A DNA stretch of 64,000 nucleotides from Petrosia ficiformis (Eukaryota > Porifera > Demospongiae > Haplosclerida > Petrosiidae), in NCBI GenBank assembly GCA_947044365.1, contig OX345645.1, positions 979,356-1,043,355 of the forward strand, in the 5' to 3' direction. A program made the translations under genes and the position numbers. The notes below the pieces were generated by a model. It was not told the origin of the DNA, made no database searches, and worked only from the letters and a program-made list of their open reading frames with translations. Every line of letters starts with the position of its first letter. The first letter of the stretch is position 1. Below, piece by piece: positions 42,436 through 53,324 of the stretch.

Positions 42436-43086
42436 ATGGACGTTTGTAGCAGGAAATTTTTGTGTGGACTGTGCGTTTTTCTCTGCTTCTTAGAGTGTTC
42501 GTCCTTCCCCATTCCCAGTTATTATACTAACACGAATGTAGGGAGAGTTGACTATGACAGTGGATCACGTGACAAAGTGGAAACTAGAGTATCAAATGAA
42601 GTTATAGATGTATTTTTAAGAGAAGATATTGAGTTGGACAGAAATGATACTCAAAATGGCACAAGCTCTAGAAACAATCTTGAAGATTGCAGCATCACCA
42701 ATAGTTTGTGTATAGAAGGTATTGCGAATTTCACAGCAACAGGTGTGGCCTTAATAGTTTTAGGGTGTCTTGCATGTGTTATGTGGCACTGGGAAGTGCA
42801 AGGTGAAAGACGAGCTCGAATCAATATGGCAATTGAACGAAATACAATCATTGATGCTCAAATGAAAGAATCTAAGCGGAAACGGCAGCAGAGGGTAGAT
42901 GACTTTATCAGAGAGTCGCAAGAAGAACTGAAGACAGCAGGAGGAGTTGAAGAAACAAGAGTGGAGATAAATTTAGAAGACACATCTACAAGTGAATTTT
43001 CATCAGGTGATGAGAAAAAGGAGTTATTAGATGATACTAGTATGTCCACGGAACAGCTTACTGTGAAAGCTGAATTCCATAATTAG
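42436..43086 (+). CDS. Novel type I single-pass membrane protein, 216 aa
   Basis: Single-exon frame starting 93 bp after the ZnT5 stop on the same strand. Residues 1-22 form a signal peptide (KFLCGLCVFLCFLECSS). The ectodomain to about residue 97 is acidic, with N-glycosylation sequons NDT, NGT and NFT and a C-x8-C pair (CSITNSLCI region). One membrane helix spans about 99-118 (TGVALIVLGCLACVMWHW). The cytosolic tail is a highly charged helix (RRARINMAIERN...KESKRKRQQR) followed by an acidic Ser/Thr-rich end. The family is not recognised. A tttttag acceptor just before the ATG (about 42414-42420) suggests a spliced 5' leader. Function unknown; an adhesion or receptor accessory role is possible but unsupported. 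Confidence 0.7.
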   Translation: MDVCSRKFLCGLCVFLCFLECSSFPIPSYYTNTNVGRVDYDSGSRDKVETRVSNEVIDVFLREDIELDRNDTQNGTSSRNNLEDCSITNSLCIEGIANFTATGVALIVLGCLACVMWHWEVQGERRARINMAIERNTIIDAQMKESKRKRQQRVDDFIRESQEELKTAGGVEETRVEINLEDTSTSEFSSGDEKKELLDDTSMSTEQLTVKAEFHN

Positions 43087-43370
43087 CCAATATCATATTT
43101 ATAATAGTAGCGTCCTATTTTTCTTTGTGATTTAATCTAACAGACCTGGGCTTCAGGCTGTACATTCTGAGCGTCAGTTTTTATACATTTCTTTTATGTG
43201 TTGACAACACAAGACTTTACCAAAAATACTATTTTAGCTATATATATATGTATGGATATCTTTTCTTACATGTGTATAATTTTATTGAATTTTAATGAAC
43301 TATTTCACAAAGACAAGAAAAAAATCTAAAATTGTAAAAATGGCGTTCCCTCTAAAGTATGCTGCCTAAA

Positions 43371-43902
43371 TTATAAAATTATATGGTACCGAGAATGGAG
43401 TCCAAGATATGACGAAGGTACCAACCCTTTTAATCCTTTAGTATTTTCAGCTTCCCACCAACCGTCATGCTTCTGGATAATAATAAGTCTTTCTCCTTCC
43501 ACAAAACTTAACTCGTCTGTTCCAGTTGCGACGTAACTAAACAGTGCAAACAATACCTTGTCATTTGTCTCTCCCATTTGCTGAGAATAGTCCCTGAGAT
43601 AGTGATAACACGAGATAGATTCTTCGTTTTTTTGCTCTTCCATTTCCTCTTTTGATATTTCCACTGGAGACATATTTTCCGCTGTACGAAAAAAAATGGA
43701 TGCTCCATTTTTAATCAGTAGCTTAATTGCTGCTATGTTGCAGTAAGCAGCTGCACAATGAAGTGGAGTCCTGAACATAAATGAGAATGTGATATATGTA
43801 TGGTGGATAGATTTAATGTGATAAGCAGATGTAGCATTGTGGCTGAAAAGGATACAACAACACACATGAATTGAATTAATGGATTGATGGATGGATGGAT
43901 GG

Positions 43903-43938
<36 letters not shown>

Positions 43939-43962
43939 ATGGATGGATGGATGGATGGATGG

Positions 43963-43998
<36 letters not shown>

Positions 43999-44444
43999 AT
44001 GGACGGATGGATGGATGAAGAGGTCTGAGGGACACGTGTATAAATAGATACAAGAATAGAGTGGTGGTCATACCATCCTTCATAGTCTTGAATGTTCACA
44101 TCACAACCAAGCTGTATAAGATATTCTATGAGTGGAATACTACCGGAACAAACTGCATTATGTAAACATGTTGCTCCTAGACCACTAACAACATTATATC
44201 CACCAATCTAGTGTGAGAGAGATAAATGTATGTACATGTATGTATGTATGTATACATAAATACATACCTACCTACATACATACATACATACATATGTACA
44301 TACATACATACATACATACATACATACATAGTTACATACATACATACATACATGCATGCATACATATATACATATATACATACATACATACATACTTACA
44401 TAGTACATACATACATACTTACATACATACATACATACATACAT

Positions 44445-44475
<31 letters not shown>

Positions 44476-44488
44476 CATATACATACAT

Positions 44489-44519
<31 letters not shown>

Positions 44520-47500
44520 CATATACATACATACACATACATACATACTTGATGAATACACTGTTTAGTCAACTCCAAATCTCCTTCCCATGCTGCATTT
44601 AATATGATAGCTTCTGGAGAAAATATTACTCTTTTTGTCTTTCTATTTTTATCACTTCTCTTCAAGATTCCTTGTCTCTCTTTTCTTTGGTCCTTTGTCG
44701 AATGTACTGATAGCACCATCATCTGTTTTCTAGTAGTTCTAGGATATGAAGATGTGGAGTGAGAGGAATTCAAAAGAGGTGAGTCAGTTTGTGAGTATGA
44801 TGGCAAAGAAAGCCCCATATTCAAGGAAGGAGACATATTTCCAGAAAGGTGAGGTGACAATTCTTGGGTTGTAATGGAAGAAGGTGAGATTAATGTCACA
44901 GGACTGCTGCCATCTGTTTCTTCATAGGGTAATGAAGTGTATTTATTTGACAGAATATGACTTGGCTTAGTGATGTTTGTTGCTTCACGGAACGTTTTTC
45001 CTTCCTCTTCAAGTAGGCGTCGAGTTTTCTCTTCAAAATCAGCAAATCTTCTCCTTAATGAAACTATAAAAAAATTTCATTAAATGAATTCATAATGTTT
45101 ATTTAGTCATTTTAAACCTGTGCTTTCTCTTCTCTTTCTTTTTCCTCCAAGCGTTGATCCATAACTACTGTTAGATTCAAAACTGGCATTGGAATCACCA
45201 CTCAAAAAAAGATCTATATAGAGAAGAGCAATAATTTTCAACATCCATTCATCCATCTATATATCAATCAATCCATCCGTCCATCCAATCGTCAGTCCAT
45301 CCATTCATCCATCCATCCATTCAACAATCCATTCACTAATGTTATTTATAGCACTTTGACGCCTAACATCAAAGGTACCGACTGTTCTATATTTTCCATA
45401 TAGCACACTTTTTTGACCACATCCTGTTCTATATTTTCCGGATGTTGTTTATAACACTAGAAAACAACGCGCTTACCTCAGGTTTAGTGCAAGAACGCTA
45501 AGTACTTCATTCTTCTTCTCCATTGTATCAATCCAAAGTACTAATACTGTACTATAAACCAGTTAAAGCACCGGTTTCGCTCGTGTTGTCTTGGAAAATA
45601 TAGCACTGGGGGTGGGGTCTCGAAGCCTCATAAAGCACTCGGCTACGCCTCGTGCTTTATGAGCTTCTCGCACCGGTGCTTTAACTAATACATATAATTT
45701 GTTGTTCCCAATACACATTTGAATACAGAAGAGTATTATAGAAATATACCTTCATGTTTGTTTGTCTGCAATTGTTGTGTGTCAGATACAATCACTGGTA
45801 CAGTATATGCTGAAGGCATTTCCAATTTTAATAATGTAGGTTGATTATTTTCCTGAATCTGTCTCCGTTTCTTCTCTTTTGCCCATTCTTTCATTTGTTC
45901 CAATTCTCTTTGTTTTAATTTCAAAGTCCCTTGTACACTACTAATGTCATTCTGCATTAGTTTAATCTTGCTGTCTTGTAGTTCACTCATTCTTTGTCTT
46001 TTCTAACAAGAATATATGTTGCATGGAAGTATAGTAAAGTCTGTTCACATTCACAATGTCCTCAAAATTATGATGTAATGACTTTATATGTAATATAGCG
46101 TATAGTTTAATGTCATAAGGTTAATACATGATTATACTGTAACTTAATAATGAAGCAACAGATTGAAATTTGACATACACAAAAAAGAACGGGAAGGATA
46201 ATTATATGAAAATGGTACAGGTAAAAAGATGGTTGGTCATTCCAAACAAAAGCTATGAGCATTTTTCTGAGGACAAGGCGAACGTGAATGACCTTTAGTT
46301 AACTATAAGTATAACTAAAGGTCATTCACATTCACTCCGACATCAGAAAAATGTTCCTAACTTTACTTTTGAAGGATCAACAATCATTTTACTTGCATGA
46401 TTTTCATATAATTATCCATCCCATTACTTCATTATTGAGTTACAGTATAATCATGTATTAACCTTATGACATTAAACTATACACTATATTACATACAAAG
46501 TCATCACATCCTAATTTTAAGGTCATTGTGAATGTCTTTAAAACTCCTTTTAGTGAGGTTTAGTTAAAACCTATCCTGAGCCCCAAACCTTCCATAAATC
46601 CTGAATCCCAAACTAGCAAATTAAATAGGGATTGGAATGTAAGCAAACCAACACACTTACAAATGATATGAAGTACCTCTAATTCTTGTTGAACTTGTGA
46701 AATGGATTCCTTAATCCTTTTAAGCTCCTTTTGTTTCTCTTTTGCCTCCTTTTCTTGTTTTACCTGATTCTGTGCTTTGAGTTGTGTGAGGGAGTCAATC
46801 ACATCCTGTGATGCACGTCTAAGAGCAGTTAAATGTTCAGTGAGCCGTGTAGCTTCATGATTCATTTTTGACACTTCAGCAGCTGAAACCAAGATACATA
46901 AAATTGTAATAATACAGATAGTGTAACATACAATGTCTATGTATGAAAATCATGTATACATACATGCATATAGATGCGTTATGATGTATCAATTAATGAT
47001 TCTGTATTTTAACAATCTCATTACAAGGTACTACCAGTATGCATGACTTGATATCTCAATGATATCCTCTGTTAGTGGAATATTATAAATAGTGCAATTG
47101 AAAAAGCACTCACCAAGCTGTTTATTTTTAGCTGCAAGTGTTTCAAACTGACTAGACATAGTACACATTAGCTGCAGACCTCTTCTGTCAGGATCATGAG
47201 GAGTATTTAATCCTTTCTTAGCTCTAAGTAGACGAAGTCTTCGTACCTCTTCTTGTTGCTTCTTTAATAACTTGAATAACTTGTTTATGTTACCAGTTTT
47301 TGCAGGTTGAGGTGAGATTTGGGATGAAAGTCTCTTTTCTCTTGCAATGAAAATTACGCTATCCATACTTGATGACCAAGATTGTATCGATTGAATGAAA
47401 TGACCAAGCGGCAGTTTCTTCTCTGTTTGATAAAATATGTAATTGTATGCATACACAAATCGACATAATGTATTAAATGTATATATAAGACAGTCTTATG

Positions 47501-47717
47501 ACATGATAATCTAACCTGCTCCATTCCATCTCTCCACCAAAACCCATTTGCTTGCAGCATCACATCTACCCATATCCACAGCGCATTCAGTTACACATTC
47601 AAGCACATCTGCACATGTAAGAGATGGAGATACAGCAAGGATAAGATCAAACGAATTGCCTTTACATGGACACACTTTTATTTGAACTCGAAGACCAAGA
47701 TCTCCTATATCCACCAT
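43371..47717 (-). CDS. PPP1R13: ASPP-family protein (p53/PP1-binding): Ubl, coiled coil, ankyrin, SH3
   Basis: The start at 47717 opens a ubiquitin/RA-like N-terminal domain ([12 protein letters not shown]...WNGAEKKLPL). Long coiled-coil exons follow at about 47420-47110, 46890-46680 and 45990-45750. A basic Ser/Pro-rich region (45060-44650) contains GILK and, 11 residues later, RVIF, a PP1-docking pair. Ankyrin repeats follow: [72 protein letters not shown]. The C-terminal SH3 is complete ([21 protein letters not shown]...[22 protein letters not shown]). This order is unique to ASPP1/2/iASPP. In the family it recruits PP1 and RASSF and modulates p53 and cell polarity. Introns carry GGAT, CATA and inverted-repeat elements. 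Confidence 0.9.
43880..44018. repeat. (GGAT)n microsatellite in an ASPP intron
   Basis: About 35 GGAT units with a few ggac variants, purine-rich on the + strand. A CATA array lies in the next intron (about 44225-44550). Confidence 0.9.
45561..45686. mobile_element. Short inverted-repeat element (AGTTAAAGCACCGGT ends)
   Basis: Termini agttaaagcaccggt and accggtgctttaact are inverted over about 126 bp. An internal inverted pair reads cataaagcactcggc...gcctcgtgctttatg. Possibly nested in a longer repeat starting near 45340. No frame. Intronic in ASPP. Confidence 0.8.
46030..46560. mobile_element. Double, inverted copy of the GTCATTCACATTCAC MITE
   Basis: One copy (about 46040-46298, ending gtgaatgacctttag) is followed after about 20 bp by a second copy in opposite orientation (about 46315-46545, starting ctaaaggtcattcacattcac). 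Together they form a roughly 250-bp-armed imperfect hairpin inside an ASPP intron. Shared internal blocks identify the same family as 29905 and 40198. Confidence 0.85.
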
Positions 47718-47834
47718 GTTGCAAACTCAGCCCCACCCTTCACTTAAGTATTATTAATTATGTTTATTAATGAACTAGCCAATCAAATTACAGAAATCAC
47801 GTGCAATAATTTAATTCCTACATAAAGTTTTGAT

Positions 47835-49316
47835 TCATAGTTCTACATGTGGGTATTGTCCAGGTTTGACTTTGCCTTCACAGAATGCAGGAGTTGTGAA
47901 TACCATTTCATATTCACATTTGTTGGGCTCACTAGCAGATATCAGCTGGTCTTCCGTACCACACTTTAAAATTATCCTAGTGGAACGATTTGGGCCATTC
48001 CAGCATTTCTCACCGTTGCTGTATTTCATAGCTTCGTATATGTTGTCGGAAGGTCCATCCCACTTTTCCCAATTCCCTAAAGACGTTTCTCGTCCACCAT
48101 TTTTACTGCGTTGAGTTACTTTCTGGAACATACAAGCCTTATATGTATACTCCCTATCAGTGTATTCAAAACATTCCTCAAACAGAGAAGAAAATTCATG
48201 ATTCCGTCCTAAAGCCATGTTTAAATATTGCTCGAAATCACGTTTTCGATTTTCAAGATCTTTTTTACGAGACTCGGCTTCTTTGAAAGCTTGTCTTGCT
48301 TTTTCTGCTATGTCAATTAATTCTTGAGTTTCTGGATCATAAGGAGGCATTCCATCATCACGGCCATCACTATTATAATCACTATTATAATCCTCATCAT
48401 TTTCATCTTCATCATCCTCATCATAATCTTTATCAACCTTTTCTTCATCAACGTATTTGTTTTCCTCCTTCAATTTTTCAGCCATAATGTCCCAAGCTTT
48501 CTCAAGGAAGGTTTCAAAATTTACAGGAACATTTCCATCTAAGTAGGTCTCTGCCTCTTCTATAGTTACAGTAACGTCACCATCATCATCAAGTTCTGGT
48601 CGAGCCATCACTTCATCAACAGATACTTGGCCATCTGAATCTGTGTCCAACCAATCAAAAGCCTTCCGAGCATCTGATTCTCGTTTCTCAGTATTCCTTC
48701 TGTTTACTTCTTCTTCCCATTTTTCACGATGTGCATCTTTCATTTGAGATTCTGGTTCTTCAGCTTCTTCTTTAGTTTGACGTAAAGATTCTAACTCAGC
48801 CTCTAGCACTCCTAGATCACTTTCCACTTGCCTAAGTTCATTTTCATACTCCTCCTTCTTTTCAGATCCTTGTGTGATGTACTCCACCTTCTTACGATAA
48901 CCTTGCACTTCTAGTTCTTGCAACTTTTGGAATTCTTCAGCTACTTTCTTCCCTAACTCTATACAAGTGTTTGAGCAGGTGGCATCTGTATTCCATTCAT
49001 CGGAGCCATCACAGCAATCACATACACCATCATTCACTCTTGATGAAAGTAAATAAAACGACTGATGTCCTTTGTTTTCACAGTAAAATCTATTTCCAGC
49101 ACAAGCAGCAGTACCTGGCTCATCTGAGCCATCATTACAGTCACAATAGTCATCATTAACATATGAAAAAGGAATAGTCGATGAACCATCGAGACAAGTG
49201 AAGTCTTTCTCTGGGAGGTAAAAACTAAGTTTTTCCAGTGGCAGACCTCTGATAGCTGTTGCTGAGGAATGAACAACAAAAGAGACGAAAATCAGTAGAA
49301 TAAAATGAAGATCCAT
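47835..49316 (-). CDS. PRKCSH: Glucosidase II beta subunit (PRKCSH), intronless
   Basis: One uninterrupted 493-codon frame, close to the family's 510-530. A signal peptide (residues 1-20) is followed by two LDL-receptor-A-like cysteine modules ending CDCNDGSDE and CDCCDGSDE, a coiled coil, an EF-hand loop (DTDSDGQVSVDE) and an acidic stretch. The MRH lectin domain contains ECFEYTDREYTYKACMF, SLGNWEKWDG, STRIILKCG and CEYEMVFTTPAFC. It ends in HVEL, a variant of the HDEL ER-retrieval signal. The subunit anchors glucosidase II in the ER and binds mannose for N-glycan trimming. Absence of introns in an intron-dense region suggests a retrocopy that replaced the parent, or intron loss. Head-to-head with the gene at 49396. 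Confidence 0.95.
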   Translation of the reverse strand: MDLHFILLIFVSFVVHSSATAIRGLPLEKLSFYLPEKDFTCLDGSSTIPFSYVNDDYCDCNDGSDEPGTAACAGNRFYCENKGHQSFYLLSSRVNDGVCDCCDGSDEWNTDATCSNTCIELGKKVAEEFQKLQELEVQGYRKKVEYITQGSEKKEEYENELRQVESDLGVLEAELESLRQTKEEAEEPESQMKDAHREKWEEEVNRRNTEKRESDARKAFDWLDTDSDGQVSVDEVMARPELDDDGDVTVTIEEAETYLDGNVPVNFETFLEKAWDIMAEKLKEENKYVDEEKVDKDYDEDDEDENDEDYNSDYNSDGRDDGMPPYDPETQELIDIAEKARQAFKEAESRKKDLENRKRDFEQYLNMALGRNHEFSSLFEECFEYTDREYTYKACMFQKVTQRSKNGGRETSLGNWEKWDGPSDNIYEAMKYSNGEKCWNGPNRSTRIILKCGTEDQLISASEPNKCEYEMVFTTPAFCEGKVKPGQYPHVEL

Positions 49317-49395
49317 TGTGTAACCACTCTACTAACCACATGTAGATCTGATCTGATAGGTGGGGTTTGATCAGGCCACATCCACTCATATTTAG
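49317..49395. promoter_or_regulatory. Bidirectional promoter, PRKCSH / small coiled-coil gene
   Basis: Seventy-nine bp between opposite start codons, with gatctgatctgatagg and ggccacatccactc but no TATA box. Bidirectional use inferred. Confidence 0.5.
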
Positions 49396-49747
49396 ATGTC
49401 ACACCAAGAAACAGAGATACACAATTTGACAAGTGATTATATCCTAGAAGATTTAGCAAGTGCTCTAAAAGACGATGTAGTTTTCACAGAGTGTCCTGAA
49501 GATGGATCTACTCTGGAGAAAGGTATGCAGAATTGTCTTAAAACCACATCCGATCATATAAAATGCTCTAAATTGTTTCATACTTACTGCAGCTGAGGGA
49601 GATCTGTTGAAATGTATGAAATTCCTGCATGCACATGAACATCTTGAACACTGTAATGCTACTGGAGAATTGAATCAACTCCAGCAAAGAACACAAGAAT
49701 TAATAGCAGAGTTAAATAATAAATTATATGGGACTACAAGCAAGTAA
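49396..49747 (+). CDS. Small coiled-coil protein, 93 aa (C19orf25-like?)
   Basis: Exons 49396-49522 and 49593-49747, with a 70-nt GTATGC...CAG phase-1 intron. The N-terminal motif DYILEDLASALKDDVVFTECPED resembles the ILEDV...DPVFT start of the UPF0449 family (human C19orf25) as I remember it. The second exon is a helical coiled coil (ELNQLQQRTQELIAELNNKL), as in that family. Function in that family is not established. The resemblance is by eye over about 20 residues and needs an alignment. Confidence 0.55.
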
Positions 49748-49802
49748 TAAAATACTATTCTATCTCCACTTGTATCAAACATCTTTCTTTTAAAATAAAT
49801 TG

Positions 49803-50871
49803 TTATATTCTTTCTTTATGAAACGTGAGTCCCATTGAATGTAATTCTTGTTCATATTCTTTATATTCATCCTCTAACAGTTTCTTTAATTGTGCTTTAC
49901 GTACCTGTAATATAGAAAGAAGAATCTATAATATGAGCACTCATAATTTGAAAGAATGACACTTCTATTACTAAAATATTGTGTTTAAGTGTGTTCACAT
50001 ATATATGGGACTGAGTACCATCACAATGAATATGATTATCTATAGGAAATGGTTAACAACCCCACAATGACACGAGTACTCATTTGGTTTACAAGGGGAG
50101 CACACTTGTTGGTGGATGTGGTGGGCAGATTACTTTACACAACTGAACAGATTTAACCCGACATTTCAATGATCATGTGACCCTTTCACTGGGACTCCAA
50201 GAGTAATAATTCCAGTGTCAATACAGTAGTCACAATGATATTATCATTTGTGCAAACCACAGTTTAACAATCGAAAGCCTCAGAATCATATTTTAGTTAA
50301 CAAAATGAAACACTGAAAATAGTCCATAATATAAAAAAAACTGGGCATTGAATAATTTAGCTCCTGAAACATTTTGGTATTATACAAGCTCCTCTATAAC
50401 ATTTAATAGTTCAGTATAGTGTATGTCAATTGTAATCACTGTGTAATTATATTGACACACCTGTGTTAATGCTTTATTGGCTAAACGTATTTCTTGATGG
50501 ATTTCTGCATTTTTTCTTTTCAAGCTTCGTCTTTGACTGGCCTAGAGAGAATCGTTAAGATGAATAGCCACTGTCATAAATATTACCCTGGCATACCTCT
50601 TCAAGTGTCTCAGACCAAGATGCATTTAGATTGGCTTTCAGATCACTAATAAACAGTAGAAAATATTATATATATATATACATTATATATATATATAGTT
50701 ATACTCACTTCTTTACTAATTGCTCCTGTGCACTAATTATCTCATCTTTCTGTAGAAATTAAAAAGGAGTTCATTTTCAATACACTATATATCTATTTAT
50801 GACATTACCTGGATTCGCTGCAGTTGCATAGACTGTGCTTTGCTTATAAATACTGAATTTGAAGTTGACAT
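49803..50871 (-). CDS. CFAP141: CFAP141-like cilium/flagellum microtubule protein
   Basis: Five short exons: 50871-50809 (MSTSNSVFISKAQSMQLQRIQ), about 50755-50707, about 50645-50598, about 50542-50462 and about 49904-49803. They give about 113 aa (human C1orf189/CFAP141 is 101). The end matches the family well: ALTQ-VRKAQLKKLLEDEYKEYEQELHSMGLTFHKERI compares with human VRQAALHQLFEKE..QYQQELNQMGKAFYVERF. CFAP141 is a microtubule inner protein of axonemal doublets. Almost entirely helical, as expected. Exon 2/3 edges are set by eye. Confidence 0.75.
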
Positions 50872-51634
50872 TATGAGGATCAAGATCTATTTATCAGAAT
50901 AGTTGTTATAGATACTAGCCACACCCACTGAAATTTTGCAGACACCATGTTATTAATTAACTGAGTCATGATGCTAAAAGGGTTTTAGTTATAGTTAACC
51001 AAACAACACTATAGACTCACTGTAACTATAATATAATAATATTTATAATAATAATAATAATCAAAGGATTTTGTTTACTACAATTAAAAAATAAATTATC
51101 TGCAGAATGTTAATACATGTGTATATGTAATATATATATAATTATATTATATATAAGTTTATTTTGTTAACATTTACTGCAAAGGATCAGAATTAAAAAT
51201 TGAGAACTGAATATTATACTGTATATATACATTTCACTGCATGATCAGATCAAAATACAGATTATTAAAAAAATCGTAAATTATATATATATATAATTAT
51301 ATATTATAATTATACATCACTTATCACTTGTTTTTTTCATAATTGAAGACGCTTATTTCTTTAAATTTTACCTACAGTATAGAGATATTGTTATTACATT
51401 ACTAATCATTTCACATACATATTACATAATTATATACAAATGTATTTACTACATGTATGTAAATACATTGATAGAGGATTGGCTAGCTGGTATGTTGTTA
51501 AATATCACTACAAAACTTAATTGTTAAAATAACCAATGTGTTAGTCTAGTTGCTATAGTAATTCAGTTTGTCATACAGGTTGTTACGAATAGTTGTCATA
51601 CAGATTGTTATGAGATAGTATGTAATGAGCGGAC

Positions 51635-51690
51635 TGGACTACTGGACTATTGGACTACTGGACTATTGGACTACTGGACTATTACACTGG
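51635..51690. repeat. 16-bp tandem repeat (ggactactggactatt)
   Basis: Three to four units. The surrounding 50900-52370 contains TA runs and one aaaaccctttt/ttagttaact MITE-end fragment, with no gene that I can support. Confidence 0.8.
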
Positions 51691-52377
51691 ACAGCAAAAC
51701 AAAAATAGCATGGGGTTGTTATCTGTCAGGCCCAAAAATGAATGCAATGGGTGTTTAGATGAAGGGACTTGTGCTATGGGATATTATATAGTTCCCCGAA
51801 GAGTTTGTGCACTGTAAAACCTGATTGGTTGTTTAAATACATTTGATTGGTTAAATAAATTTGATTTGCTTAATAATAAAATTAATGTTAACAAAGAGAG
51901 CATCTCTAGGAAGCCATGTTTCAATCTAATGGAAATTACAATCTTTATTTTCCATAATTAAATTTTTATGTTCCTCATTGAAAGTACACAGCTGTACTAT
52001 GCTAGGAACATAATGATTGTTTGTTATAAACATGATTGGGATAATTGTAGACAAAAATGTCCCAAATACACTACTCTGATATCGGCTCTTGAGTGTATAA
52101 TTCATTTGCCATAAAATTTTTAAATGCAGTGACTGCTTTGGAAAACGAGTATCTCGCAATATCATTTAAATGCATTATGTAATATTTGTTATGTTCTAAT
52201 TTCATGCTTGATTCAATATCACAGTGCACTGCATAAAACTAGTTGTTGTTCAATACGTTAGTTTAACTGTATGTATCAAACAATGTTTACCATAGAAACA
52301 ACGAATCCATACATTTTCAATTAGACATTCAAATCACGCACTATGACAATATTTTCCAGTATTTTTATAGAGTCATA

Positions 52378-52555
52378 TGACCGGAAGTTTTATTGCACGG
52401 AACATCACCTGACCGGAAGTTTTATTGTATTGCGTGTCACATGCTGCTAAGTAAAAATTGTGTAGAAAGAGATTACTCTCTAATTTCTTTAGTTTTGGCG
52501 ATGGTGAAGTTAGTAAACATGAGTTGTGATAAAATTATGAACGAGGTAAGTTATG
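52378..52555 (+). promoter_or_regulatory. Paired ETS-type promoter elements and possible first exon
   Basis: An 18-bp element tgaccggaagttttattg occurs twice, at 52378-52395 and 52410-52427. Its core ccggaagt is the ETS/GABP site. About 75 bp downstream, ATG at 52501 opens fifteen codons (MVKLVNMSCDKIMNE) that run directly into a GTAAGT donor. No convincing second exon was found before 53300. It may be an unannotated gene, a non-coding RNA or an orphan promoter. Confidence 0.4.
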
Positions 52556-53324
52556 TTTATGATAAAATGTGAAAGTAGAGAAGTTTATATATGTGCAGTG
52601 CTGAAAGTCTTTTTTCGGGTTGGAGGTTGCCCGAGATAGCTACTGTTTTGGGATTTAACTTGTGAAATGCTTCAAGATTACCATCTTTATCATGATAGTG
52701 TGAATAATAAAGTATTGCTAAGTAGTAATAGGCAAAAACAAGCATTATTTGATAAATATATTATCGCACAGATACCCGGGAAATATATATGTATTACATT
52801 AATGTAGGGACTTGACAATGCAAACTATGTCAGTTCATTGTATAGCTCTACTTTCAATTATAAATATAATAATAATGTTTATAACAGATGTCATACACGT
52901 TGCTATGACTACATACACATATATTGTAGTCATGTCATAAAGGTAGATTAATGTGTTTGGATGTTTGCAGGTTTTCAGATGGCCAGACATGATTGCTTTA
53001 GTAGTAATTAAAATAAATTGTGTGTTTAATGTCAGATACAATTACTAGTGTTACTAAACTGTTGGCATGAAATATGAAATACTAGACAGCATCCAACTAA
53101 CACTTAAGTAATTAGTACAAGTATTAGTATATGTTAGTATGTAAATTATTTATTATAAAAATTTTATTTTTGCAGTGATAGTATTCAGAGGCTTTGATTG
53201 GACCACTAGAGGTCATTCCCATTCACTTGATCTCTGCTAATGTGCATTGTGAATGTGAACAGACTTTAGCGGACGGTGGTCCTTGATGCAATTGTTACAG
53301 ATGAATACCAGTTTCCATCTGAAC

